Shown: positions 9,337 to 17,268 of the stretch, piece after piece | Position numbering within the stretch: position 1 is the stretch's first letter | How the letters are laid out: every line of letters begins with the position of its first letter | NCBI RefSeq assembly: GCF_025148285.1 | Contig: NZ_CP102268.1 | Span: forward strand, 682,001 to 746,000 | DNA from: Marvinbryantia formatexigens DSM 14469 | Lineage (GTDB): Bacteria > Bacillota > Clostridia > Lachnospirales > Lachnospiraceae | Direction of reading: 5' to 3' | Length of the DNA: 64,000 bases | The notes under the pieces: generated by a model | Database searches by the model: none | What the model was told of the DNA's origin: nothing | The model's input: the letters and a program-made list of their open reading frames with translations, nothing else | Program-made: the position numbers and the translations under genes

Positions 9337-10749
9337 TCACTTTGCGGCGGAATTTTCCTTTTCTTCCGGACTCTCCCTGCCGTTCTCTTTTGTCGCCGCG
9401 GTCACCTGCCACGGCTCCACGCCCTCCGTATTCTCCTTCTGGAAGAGAATTTTAAAGGTAAGCATCAGAAGCTTGATATCCAGTATGACCGAGTACGTCT
9501 CGATATAAGTCAGATCCAGCTTCAGCTTATCATACGGCGTCGTGTTGTATTTTCCATAAACCTGCGCATAGCCGGTAAGTCCCGCCTTGACCTTCAGACG
9601 ATAATCAAATTCGGGGATTTCCCGGCGGTACTGCGCTGCAATCTCCGGGCGCTCCGGGCGCGGTCCCACCAGCGACATATCTCCCTTTAAGATGTTGAAA
9701 ATCTGCGGAAGCTCATCAAAGTGGATATTGCGGATAACTCTCCCCACCGGGGTGATACGGTCGTCCTCCTTGCAGGCAAGCCGCGCGCCCTGCGTCTCCG
9801 ATTCCACCTTCATGCTGCGGAATTTCAGAATATAAAACACCTTTCCATCCTTCGTCAGACGCGGCTGCTTATAAAACACCGGCCCCCCGTCATACGCCTT
9901 GATCAGCACCGCGATAATCAGCATAAACGGCGACGCCAGCACAAGACCGAGCAGCGAAAATACAATATCCATCGCGCGCTTTACGAAAAGCTGCTCCGCC
10001 GTCAGCCTGCGGTTGCGGGACAGCAGCAGCGTCGTATCAAACAAATGGATATCGTCTGCATTCCGCAGAAGAATATCGGAAATTTTCGGAATGCTGTAGC
10101 AGCGGATGTCCTTCTCGAAGCAGTATTTCAGATAAACATTGCGCTCATGTGCCGGAATGTCCGCCAGAATGACCGCCGGGTACTCATCAATTTTCTTCTG
10201 GATATAATCTTCTCCCCGTGACAGGTGCACCTTCTCACAGATGTTGTACTTATCCTCACGGGAGGAAATTTTCCGGATGAGGTCGTGCGGATTTTTGTCT
10301 CCGTATATCAGCAGCATCTTGCGCGGCGGATAGATCCGCGCGTATACCCAACGCATTCCCACTACCCAGATTACGACGATTACCAGGTCGATTGCCGTCA
10401 TATAGATAAACGGGACGGCGTTTGTGCCGAATTTCCAGCGCCCGATCAGCGCCATCTGCAGGTAGGTAATGATATTGACGCAGATAACAGACAGGATCTG
10501 CGAGAATAATACTTCAAACACCCGCAGATATCCCACCTTAAAGCCTCCGTAAATGCGGAAAAACAGGTAAAGCATAAGGGCATACTGTCCGATGATGACA
10601 TAGTTGCCACGCACGAACCCCCTGCCTATCACGTCTGTTTTCGCAAAGCATTTAAACCAGACAGCCGCAAAAATCGCTGTTTCCAGTGCAAGTATCAGCA
10701 CGGACGCCAGAAACATGATGACTCTTTTATAATGTTCTCTTTTTCCCAT
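9337..10749 (-). CDS. Initiating sugar-phosphate transferase (polyprenyl phosphate, WbaP/CpsE type)
   Basis: Transfers a sugar phosphate from a UDP-sugar to undecaprenyl phosphate and so starts assembly of the surface glycan. The N-terminal third has four to five transmembrane helices, the centre is a soluble CoA-binding-like domain, and the C-terminal 200 residues are the bacterial sugar transferase domain: KRAMDIVFSLLGLVLASP, a LKFRSM motif, FDELPQIFNILKGDMSLVG and the following PRPE. The start at 10749 (MGKREH) has GAGGG seven bases upstream; a longer in-frame start at 10791 lacks support. It is the first gene after the strong promoter at 10902-10930 and is likely the operon leader for the polymer locus. 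Confidence 0.9.
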   Translation of the reverse strand: MGKREHYKRVIMFLASVLILALETAIFAAVWFKCFAKTDVIGRGFVRGNYVIIGQYALMLYLFFRIYGGFKVGYLRVFEVLFSQILSVICVNIITYLQMALIGRWKFGTNAVPFIYMTAIDLVIVVIWVVGMRWVYARIYPPRKMLLIYGDKNPHDLIRKISSREDKYNICEKVHLSRGEDYIQKKIDEYPAVILADIPAHERNVYLKYCFEKDIRCYSIPKISDILLRNADDIHLFDTTLLLSRNRRLTAEQLFVKRAMDIVFSLLGLVLASPFMLIIAVLIKAYDGGPVFYKQPRLTKDGKVFYILKFRSMKVESETQGARLACKEDDRITPVGRVIRNIHFDELPQIFNILKGDMSLVGPRPERPEIAAQYRREIPEFDYRLKVKAGLTGYAQVYGKYNTTPYDKLKLDLTYIETYSVILDIKLLMLTFKILFQKENTEGVEPWQVTAATKENGRESPEEKENSAAK

Positions 10750-10901
10750 ATCGCATCCCTCTGTTTTTGTATCTATTCCGCCATGCAGCAAATGAACCCC
10801 GCCGGCATAAAAAACATCTTTTTGTATCTCCTGGTTCCCTGGCTCATTCTACAACATTTTTCTGCAAAAAACAACTTCAAAGAACTGGCAATCACAGGCG
10901 T

Positions 10902-10930
10902 ATTATAATCGCAATCAGAAAAGATGTCAA
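10902..10930 (-). promoter_or_regulatory. Consensus sigma-A promoter for the surface-polymer operon
   Basis: On the minus strand TTGACA (10925-10930) is separated by exactly 17 bases from TATAAT (10902-10907), a perfect match to the vegetative consensus. It faces the sugar transferase gene at 10749 with a leader of about 145 bases. Confidence 0.85.
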
Positions 10931-10967
10931 TCCGCATAACAATGGCGTCCGGGCAGTGACCGGCAGA

Positions 10968-11735
10968 TTACGCCGTCGTATCCTTATAGATTACGTAATT
11001 GTCCACTCTTCCGACCACCGCGAAGCCCCTGTCCTCCATCAGCTTCACGCGCTTTCCTTTATCTGTCAGCACAATAAAATTGCAGCCGATTTCCCGCGCG
11101 TCCTGACAGAGGATATCCGGATAAATTTTATCCTTCAGAAGCTGTCTGCGGATTCTTTTTCCTCCTGTCCTTGCGCCGCCGCGCCTGCCGTATACCTGCC
11201 CGATCCCCGCATCGTACTGTCTGATATACCAGGTAAGCTCCTCCGGAGCCGCGACCAGCACGCTCTCATCCTCCCTGCAGTTTTCCCGTATAATCGTGCA
11301 GACCGACGCCGCCTGCGCCGGTACCTTCTGCAGGTTTGCCGCCTCCGTAAAGGGCGTGTTCTGAAGGTATACATTCTGCCCCGTCAGGCAGATCGCCAGC
11401 GAAAAAAGTACCGCCAGTCCTGTCCGCTTCCACCCCGGAGCCATCCTTTTCCATGCCATTACCATAGCATATGCAATAATCACCGGTGTCGGAAGCAGCC
11501 ACAGCATTCTCCAGTATACCAGCGAGCCGATAAGCTTTCCCATCCCGAATATCACCAGCGGGCAGAAATACAGCAGCACAAACAGCACCGCATAGCCTGC
11601 GAAGAGAATGCGTCTTATTTTTTCTTTTTCATACAGAATAATATATAGCAGCGCGGCGGCAAGAAGAACCATATGCATTCCGTCTCCCACGTACAGCTTC
11701 AGCCATCCTGCCGCTATTTCGAACTGTTCCATCAT
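10968..11735 (-). CDS. Membrane protein of unknown function
   Basis: 255 residues with four hydrophobic segments in the first 125 residues (around 20-33, 43-65, 70-100 and 108-125), followed by a soluble region without a recognised motif that reads as a small alpha/beta domain (QYDAGIGQVYGRR, NFIVLTDKGKRV). It has the look of the C-terminal half of an O-antigen polymerase or GT-C like protein. The ATG at 11735 lies 9 bases behind GGGAG. It directly follows the larger membrane protein at 11753 and is probably cotranscribed; since the stronger downstream promoter at 10930 lies beyond its stop, the pair may form its own unit. Function not assigned. Confidence 0.75.
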   Translation of the reverse strand: MMEQFEIAAGWLKLYVGDGMHMVLLAAALLYIILYEKEKIRRILFAGYAVLFVLLYFCPLVIFGMGKLIGSLVYWRMLWLLPTPVIIAYAMVMAWKRMAPGWKRTGLAVLFSLAICLTGQNVYLQNTPFTEAANLQKVPAQAASVCTIIRENCREDESVLVAAPEELTWYIRQYDAGIGQVYGRRGGARTGGKRIRRQLLKDKIYPDILCQDAREIGCNFIVLTDKGKRVKLMEDRGFAVVGRVDNYVIYKDTTA

Positions 11736-11752
11736 AAAAGGTCACTCCCTTT

Positions 11753-12799
11753 CTATTGTATCTTCAGCAGCACCAGATAAAGAACGCCAAGCACGGCGCA
11801 CGGCGCGCCGCACAGCAGAAGCTGCCCCGCCGTTTTCCAGGACCTGCGCGAAATTACGGACAGAACCGCGAACATTCCCAGCATCACCGGAACCAGTGCA
11901 ATACCCATAGACGATACCATGCAGCAGGAAAGCACCGTGAGAATCATCATCTGCCAGTCTCCCTTTCCATGCTGCGGCGACAGCACCCGGCAGCACAGGC
12001 AGAAAAGCAGCGGCAGCAAAATGGCTGCTAAAACTGCTTTTCCCTGCCAGATACGGATAAGCAGAAAAGTCCCCTGGGTGTAGGCTGAATAATAGGAGCT
12101 TATATGAATCAGAGAGAGAAACACCAGAAACAGCCCGATATCCTTCCGGTTTTCCGGAAAAAACGTTTTTCCGATAAAACCGTAAACGAGATAAGCGAGC
12201 ACTACCAGAAATACCGGCAGAACCGTATGCGCCACCACCGCCGCATGAAAGCCCGTGCATCTTGCGATAAAGGCAATGAACATCGGCATCGGTGAGAGCA
12301 CATAGCGCATTTCCAGCGTCGTCATCAGCTCCCCGGTATAGGGACTGTGCTGATACATCGTATCGCACTCCAGGGAGGTCGCCGCCGTGGCGACAAAATA
12401 AGCATCGTCAAGGTCCGTCACCATAAATACCGCATACATTGCCGCCTGCAGCAGGACAAGTACCGCCGCCGCATACCATATCGCCGGCTGATGCCGCAGC
12501 GCTCCCACGCTGCCGCGGATTTCTGCCGCAGCAGCCTTCCCGCACAGGAAAACAGACAGCAGACTCAGCAGAAGCAGCGCGCCCGCCATCAGATACACCG
12601 CCGTATGAAACGGCGCTCTGAGCAATATCAGCGGGACAAAGATCACTTCCAGCAATGCGAACATCGCCAGATATCCGGCTATAAAGCTCCACGCGATACC
12701 CATCCGCCGTCCGGCTGCCCTCTGCAGCAGATTTCCAATCAGAAACGGCACGATCACAAGCCAGAACACTGCCGCCAGACATTTTAAAACCACAACCAT
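11753..12799 (-). CDS. Polytopic membrane protein (DUF6077-like)
   Basis: 348 residues, almost entirely hydrophobic, with about nine predicted membrane helices. A conserved-looking periplasmic stretch FMVTDLDDAYFVATAATSLE near residue 125 resembles the DDxxY motif seen in large GT-C and DUF6077-type membrane proteins of Lachnospiraceae; this is from memory, not a search. GGAGAG precedes the ATG at 12799. Its partner downstream is the 255-residue membrane protein; together they could be two halves of what is elsewhere one long protein. A role in sugar transfer or polymer assembly is suggested only by position. Confidence 0.7.
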   Translation of the reverse strand: MVVVLKCLAAVFWLVIVPFLIGNLLQRAAGRRMGIAWSFIAGYLAMFALLEVIFVPLILLRAPFHTAVYLMAGALLLLSLLSVFLCGKAAAAEIRGSVGALRHQPAIWYAAAVLVLLQAAMYAVFMVTDLDDAYFVATAATSLECDTMYQHSPYTGELMTTLEMRYVLSPMPMFIAFIARCTGFHAAVVAHTVLPVFLVVLAYLVYGFIGKTFFPENRKDIGLFLVFLSLIHISSYYSAYTQGTFLLIRIWQGKAVLAAILLPLLFCLCCRVLSPQHGKGDWQMMILTVLSCCMVSSMGIALVPVMLGMFAVLSVISRRSWKTAGQLLLCGAPCAVLGVLYLVLLKIQ

Positions 12800-12953
12800 T
12801 GTTTCTCTCCGTTTTTCTCATTTATCAATACATTTTTTCTGTGTCTCTGTCTCATTGTACAGGAGATGTCTCATTTTATCAAGCAAAAGAATAATTCTGA
12901 AGTTTCTGAAGTTAATCTAAAGATTTTTTTAAGAATTGTTCCTGTCTTTCTCC

Positions 12954-12982
12954 TTGCGGATGGCCGGCAAATATGTTACAAT
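12954..12982 (+). promoter_or_regulatory. Candidate promoter of the L,D-transpeptidase gene
   Basis: TTGCGG (12954-12959), a 17-base spacer and TACAAT (12977-12982) read rightward. A second copy of ATGTTACAAT follows 22 bases later. The 12800-13232 gap contains otherwise only the palindromic element at 13008-13180. Confidence 0.45.
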
Positions 12983-13007
12983 TTGGTTAACAGAAATGTT
13001 ACAATTA

Positions 13008-13180
13008 TATGATGCCAGGGGGAAAGGGTCCTGTCCCCGCATGAGCTTGCTCATAAGCGGGGGCTGGATCCTGAATCCCGCCCCGATATGAGCATAAAAG
13101 TGGGATGTATATCCCACGATATGCGAATAGCGGGTCGGATTTTGAAAGCGCGCAGCGCGGAAAAATCCGAAGGCATCATA
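13008..13180. repeat. Multi-branched palindromic intergenic element
   Basis: A 9-bp outer inverted repeat (TATGATGCC at 13008-13016 with its complement at 13172-13180) encloses several perfect hairpins: CCCCGC/ATGAGC arms at 13035-13062, GTGGGAT-gtat-ATCCCAC at 13100-13117, and TCGGATTTT/AAAATCCGA at 13135-13170 with a GCGC inner stem. Another hairpin CCGGGA-caaaa-TCCCGG follows directly. The element sits in the probable 5' leader of the L,D-transpeptidase gene. It could be a palindromic MITE-like repeat or a structured RNA; no protein-coding explanation is convincing. Confidence 0.6.
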
Positions 13181-13232
13181 ACCGGGACAAAATCCCGGCA
13201 TCACTATATTTTTATGAGGGAGTGTAAAAGGC

Positions 13233-14570
13233 ATGAAGAAGAAACAGTTCTTTGCATCTTTGTTTCTGCTGGTTTGTATGCTGTTCGCCATGTCCGTGGC
13301 GGCCTCCGCATACAAAAACCAATGGGTGACCACAAACGGTTCTACCTATTACTACGGCAGCAACGGAAAAATGTACACCGGCGGTCCGAAAGCAATCAAA
13401 AAGAACGGCAAGACCTATCTGTACCTGTTTGATTCCAAAGGACGCCTGGTAAAGAATCAGCTCACCTATGTGAAGAGCAGCAAAAAGCTGTATTTAAGCC
13501 TGTCGGACGGACATCTGCTCACCGGCTTCGGCACCTGGAAGGGGCAGACCTACTACGGCACCAGCAAGGGCTATCTGCGCACCGGGCTTCAGAAATACGG
13601 CGGCAAGTATTACTACTTTAATTCCTCCAACGGACAGGCGGTAAAGCGCGCCTGGAAGAAGGTCGGAAAATACTACTACTATTTTAACGGAAAAGGAAGA
13701 GCCTATCACGGCGCAGTGTACACCATCAACGGCGACAAATATTACTTTGATAAAGACGCCCACCGTGTCACCGGCGTCCAGAAGGTTGGCGACTATTACT
13801 ACTGCTTCCATATTAAAACCGGAAAAATGGTATACGGCTGGAGAAAGTACAATGGTCAGACCTACTATTTCGCCAATAATTCAAAAATGAAGGGGCGCGC
13901 CTGCACAAACGGTATCTATAAGATCAGCGGCAAGCGTTACTACTTCAACAATCTCGGCGCACGCCAGACCGGCTGGATCGTGCTGGGAACAAAGCGCTAC
14001 TATTTCGACCCGAAGGATGGCGGCGCACAGGTTTACGGCAAGAAGACCATAAACGGAACCACCTACAACTTCGGCACCAAGGGCTATGTCACCTACACGC
14101 CGAGCGGAAACATGACCATCCGCGTAAACCGCGCAAAGAATGTCGTTACGATTTATGACGGCAACACGCCGGTAAAAGCAATGGCCTGCTCCGTTGGTCT
14201 GAATAACGCCACACCGGTCGGCACCTTCTACATACAGAGCCACTACCGCTGGTGGACACTCGACGGTCCGACGACAGGACAGTATTGCAGCCATTTTCTT
14301 TCCTCGTACCTGTTCCACTCTGTACCGATGAGCGGAACAGACCATAATCCATACAATGTAGCCGCCAGCGACTACAACAAGCTCGGTCAGGCAGCTTCCC
14401 ACGGATGCGTCCGTCTCTGCGTTGCCGATGCAAGGTGGATCTACTATAATTGTCCAATCGGCACAAAGGTCGTTATTTCCGACAAGGAAGCGACCCCGCT
14501 TGGAAAACCGGCAGTTGTAAAGATGAAAGCCGGTACTGTCGGAAAGGACCCGACCGATATCTGGAGTTAA
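13233..14570 (+). CDS. Secreted L,D-transpeptidase with cell-wall-binding repeats
   Basis: Probable cell-wall crosslinking or anchoring enzyme outside the cell. A signal peptide occupies residues 1-26 (KKKQFFASLFLLVCMLFAMS, cleavage after ASA). Residues about 30-285 hold roughly ten aromatic repeats of the choline-binding/GW-like type, each with YYYF or YYF followed by G and a Trp/Lys turn. The C-terminal 145 residues form a YkuD domain: TIRVNRAKNVVTIYDG at its start, a substrate His in LFHSVP and the catalytic SHGCVRL motif with Cys near residue 395. GGGAG lies before the ATG. Repeat number could vary between strains. It stands alone, with its own terminator at 14595. Confidence 0.93.
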   Translation: MKKKQFFASLFLLVCMLFAMSVAASAYKNQWVTTNGSTYYYGSNGKMYTGGPKAIKKNGKTYLYLFDSKGRLVKNQLTYVKSSKKLYLSLSDGHLLTGFGTWKGQTYYGTSKGYLRTGLQKYGGKYYYFNSSNGQAVKRAWKKVGKYYYYFNGKGRAYHGAVYTINGDKYYFDKDAHRVTGVQKVGDYYYCFHIKTGKMVYGWRKYNGQTYYFANNSKMKGRACTNGIYKISGKRYYFNNLGARQTGWIVLGTKRYYFDPKDGGAQVYGKKTINGTTYNFGTKGYVTYTPSGNMTIRVNRAKNVVTIYDGNTPVKAMACSVGLNNATPVGTFYIQSHYRWWTLDGPTTGQYCSHFLSSYLFHSVPMSGTDHNPYNVAASDYNKLGQAASHGCVRLCVADARWIYYNCPIGTKVVISDKEATPLGKPAVVKMKAGTVGKDPTDIWS

Positions 14571-14594
14571 AGAAATCCCAGGCTAAAAATCATC

Positions 14595-14625
14595 AAAAAT
14601 GCAGCCCACGCAGGGCTGCATTTTT
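14595..14625 (+). terminator. Rho-independent terminator of the L,D-transpeptidase gene
   Basis: A perfect 13-bp stem (AAAAATGCAGCCC with its complement) around the loop ACGCA ends in TTTTT. As the stem begins with five A, it may also act leftward. Confidence 0.9.
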
Positions 14626-14640
14626 ATATCAAACCATATT

Positions 14641-14735
14641 ATCCTGTTTCAGGATGATTCCACAGCAAAAATCCATCGAAAGCGCAGTCATCCTGCTTCA
14701 GGATGATTCTGCCGCAAAAATCCATCGAAAGCGCA
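14641..14735. repeat. Two tandem copies of a 49-bp unit
   Basis: Copy one starts at 14641 and copy two at 14690; each begins with a small inverted repeat (ATCCTG-ttt/ctt-CAGGAT) and ends ATCCATCGAAAGCGCA. It lies between the convergent L,D-transpeptidase and HPr genes. No ORF of note. Confidence 0.85.
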
Positions 14736-14769
14736 AAACCCCCGCGCCAGTACCGGATATCTTTGCCGC

Positions 14770-15033
14770 TTATTCCCCCAGTCCGCTCATAATCAGCTTT
14801 CCAAGGTTTTCCAGTGCCTCCTCTTCGTCCGGTCCGTCGCAGGACAGCGTAATGCTGTCATTACACTTCACGCACGCGCTCAGCACGCTGAGAACGCTCT
14901 TTGCATTTGTCTCCGTATCCGCAGAAAACAGCGTGACAGACGACTTATACTTTATCGCCTCCGTACACAGCATCGCCGCCGGTTTCAGATGCAGTCCCGC
15001 CTGGTTTCTGATTACAAACGTCTGGCTCACCAT
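14770..15033 (-). CDS. HPr-family phosphocarrier protein
   Basis: 87 residues, full HPr length. Residues 13-19 are GLHLKPA: His15, the residue phosphorylated by enzyme I, is present, but the usual Arg17 is Lys. Ser46, the HPr-kinase target, is present in AKSVLSVLSA. It would act in the cytoplasm as a PTS phosphocarrier or regulator; because it is the last gene of the c-di-AMP operon rather than beside ptsI, a paralogue with a regulatory role is possible. The ATG follows GGAGG by 8 bases and lies 3 bases beyond the YbbR stop. Confidence 0.85.
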   Translation of the reverse strand: MVSQTFVIRNQAGLHLKPAAMLCTEAIKYKSSVTLFSADTETNAKSVLSVLSACVKCNDSITLSCDGPDEEEALENLGKLIMSGLGE

Positions 15034-15036
15034 AAG

Positions 15037-16359
15037 CTATTCCTCCGTCTGAAGCTCTCCTTCCGCTTCCCGTTCTTCGTCTTCTACATTTACCACGATT
15101 GTCACCTCGGCACCCAGCTCGCAGCCCTCCGGCAGCGTAACCGTCACAGGCAATGTATAGCTTCCATTCGACTGGCACTTTTCCAGGTCGATTTCCGCCC
15201 GGATATCCTCCACGCCAATACCGTCCAGCAGCTCATCCGTAGAACGGATATTGATGGCAAGCTGATCGGTCGGTGAGAAAATCAGCCGCTTGCCGGACGG
15301 CGCATTGCGCAGTGTCAGCTCCGACACCGGGAATTCAATGGTCTTACTTCCCACCTCGTCAATCGTCACCGTAACTACCACCGCAGAAGAGACATCCGCC
15401 TCCAGCCGCACCTCATCGTACTGGCTCAGAGTATTGCTCAGATCCACGGTAAACTCCTTGTTCTCCGACGCACCGGAAATATCGAGGGTATCCGTCAGCT
15501 TCAGCGTGGTGCCGATTTTCTCAATCGCCGACGCCGATGCCGTCAGGTTGACTGTGGACGGTGAAATAGATACATCCGTCACCTCATAGCCGTCCGCAGG
15601 CGCTCCCGTCAGCTCCGCCTGCAGCTCAATCTCGCCGTAAATCCGCCAGACTTCAATGCCTACCTCCGCCAGATTATCCTTCAGAACGACCCCGTCCATA
15701 TTTTTCAGCTCCAGATTACTCCACTGACTGTTCGTCAGCTCCGCACCGTTTTTATCCTCGATGCGCACCGGAAGCTGCTGGATGCTGTCCTCCGACATAT
15801 AAGTCACATCCACCGGAACCGTCACCTTTCCGATAATATCAATCAGGGACTCCGGTCCGGCAATCTTGATGGTATCTCCGGTAAGCACTGTCGTTTTACC
15901 CACCTCAAAACCCTTCGCCGTGTTTCCGGAAACAGTGGCGGCGATGCCGAAGGTCTGTTCCACCTTATCCTCCAGCTCAATCTTCATGGAAGCCGGCTGG
16001 ATGCGCATATCCTCCTGTGCCACCGACGGGTCCGAGCAGGTCACCTCCAGCGGAACCGACCCGATTGCTTCATTATAATTTTCCAGATCCGCGCGCACGG
16101 TAAAGCTTGCTGTGCTCAGTCTGGAGCGCACTGACCGGCGCGCCGTCACATAAACGCTCACCTTATCCGTTCCGTCAACCACCGTGTATGTTTTATTTGC
16201 ATTGGTAATCGTATCCTGGTTTTTTATCGTTACCGGGATATTCCGGTACACCTGCTGCTTTTCCGGGTCGTTGCTGTCCATAACGACCAGCCAGATGAGA
16301 CAGGCAGTCAGAACAGAAAGCAGCTTCAGCCCAATATTACGTGTCAGTTTATATTTCAT
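15037..16359 (-). CDS. cdaR: YbbR-domain protein CdaR, regulator of diadenylate cyclase
   Basis: 440 residues with one N-terminal membrane helix (LKLLSVLTACLIWLVVMDSN) followed by three to four extracytoplasmic YbbR repeats, visible as recurring V-x-V-x-G and T-V-x-L-S/T patterns (for example FTVRADLENYNEAIGSVPLE, then VPVDVTYMSEDSIQQLPV). In Firmicutes CdaR binds CdaA and tunes c-di-AMP synthesis. It starts one base after the cdaA stop, the classical cdaA-cdaR pair. The Shine-Dalgarno is modest. The C-terminal 20 residues are Glu-rich. glmM, which often follows, is not next here; an HPr-like gene is. Confidence 0.88.
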   Translation of the reverse strand: MKYKLTRNIGLKLLSVLTACLIWLVVMDSNDPEKQQVYRNIPVTIKNQDTITNANKTYTVVDGTDKVSVYVTARRSVRSRLSTASFTVRADLENYNEAIGSVPLEVTCSDPSVAQEDMRIQPASMKIELEDKVEQTFGIAATVSGNTAKGFEVGKTTVLTGDTIKIAGPESLIDIIGKVTVPVDVTYMSEDSIQQLPVRIEDKNGAELTNSQWSNLELKNMDGVVLKDNLAEVGIEVWRIYGEIELQAELTGAPADGYEVTDVSISPSTVNLTASASAIEKIGTTLKLTDTLDISGASENKEFTVDLSNTLSQYDEVRLEADVSSAVVVTVTIDEVGSKTIEFPVSELTLRNAPSGKRLIFSPTDQLAINIRSTDELLDGIGVEDIRAEIDLEKCQSNGSYTLPVTVTLPEGCELGAEVTIVVNVEDEEREAEGELQTEE

Positions 16360-16360
16360 G

Positions 16361-17266
16361 CTATTTGCTTCCTTTCTCCGCGTCCCTTTTTCCCTTTCGC
16401 CCGAACGGAAATCCTTTCCTGCTAATCAGCTTTATGGAATTTACCGATTTATTCTGAAGCGTGACAAGCTGCGCGCGCAGAATTTCTTCCGTAACATTTC
16501 TGGTGAGAACCCCCTTCTTCGCAATCGATATCTTTCCGGTCTCCTCCGAAACAATAATCGTGAGAGAATCCGTCACCTCGCTGACGCCAACACCGGCGCG
16601 GTGCCGCGTTCCAAGCTCCTTGCTGAGATTCTGGCTGTCCGACAGCGGCAGATAGCAGGTTGCGGAAACGATTTTGTCTCCTCTGATGATGACCGCACCG
16701 TCGTGCAGGGGCGTGTTATGTTCAAAAATGTTGATCAGAAGCTGGCTGGATACCACGGCGTCGATTGCGATCCCCGTGCGCTCGTACTCCGCAAGCGTCT
16801 CATTCTCCTCGATTACCATCAGCGCGCCGGTCTTCACCTTTGCCATTTCCAGCGACGCCCGAACGATCTCGTTAATCGTACGGTCACTGCAGCGCTGCAC
16901 GACCTCTTTTACCGTGCCCGCCGGAATAATACTGGAAAGCAGTTCCTTTTCTCCCAGCTGCTCCAGCACCTTGCGCAGCTCCGGCTGGAAAATGACAAGC
17001 GCACCCATAATGATGATATTCAGTCCTTTTTCAATGATAAAGGTGAGTGTGTCCATATTAAACAGATATGCCAGAGCAATAAAGCAACCAACCAAAAGCA
17101 TTCCTTTCAGAAGTGTCCACGCCCTGCTCCGTTTGATCCATACCAGCACGCTGTATACCAGAAAGGAAAGAATGATAATCTCGATAATATCGATAACCCC
17201 TATTGTTATAGCAGGCACCTTCAGCCACGGAAAATGACTGCCAAACCACATTCTGATAGTATCCAC
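16361..17266 (-). CDS. cdaA: Membrane diadenylate cyclase CdaA
   Basis: Synthesises c-di-AMP from two ATP. Three membrane helices occupy about residues 15-80 (IDIIEIIILSFLVYSVLVWI, then MLLVGCFIALAYLF and the next). The DisA_N catalytic domain follows, with LHDGAVIIRGD near residue 190 and GTRHRAGVGVSEVTD near residue 220, the two motifs that form the active site between subunits. The start is a GTG at 17266 behind GGGGAG. A basic C-terminal tail (KGKRDAEKGSK) ends just before cdaR. It is third in a leftward operon from the promoter at 18663-18690. Confidence 0.95.
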   Translation of the reverse strand: MDTIRMWFGSHFPWLKVPAITIGVIDIIEIIILSFLVYSVLVWIKRSRAWTLLKGMLLVGCFIALAYLFNMDTLTFIIEKGLNIIIMGALVIFQPELRKVLEQLGEKELLSSIIPAGTVKEVVQRCSDRTINEIVRASLEMAKVKTGALMVIEENETLAEYERTGIAIDAVVSSQLLINIFEHNTPLHDGAVIIRGDKIVSATCYLPLSDSQNLSKELGTRHRAGVGVSEVTDSLTIIVSEETGKISIAKKGVLTRNVTEEILRAQLVTLQNKSVNSIKLISRKGFPFGRKGKRDAEKGSK

Positions 17267-17268
17267 GT

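Noticed and set aside
12929-13333. 134-codon minus-strand ORF over the palindromic element
   Set aside because: It crosses the multi-hairpin element and the start of the L,D-transpeptidase gene, has no ribosome site, and its residues simply translate the palindromes.
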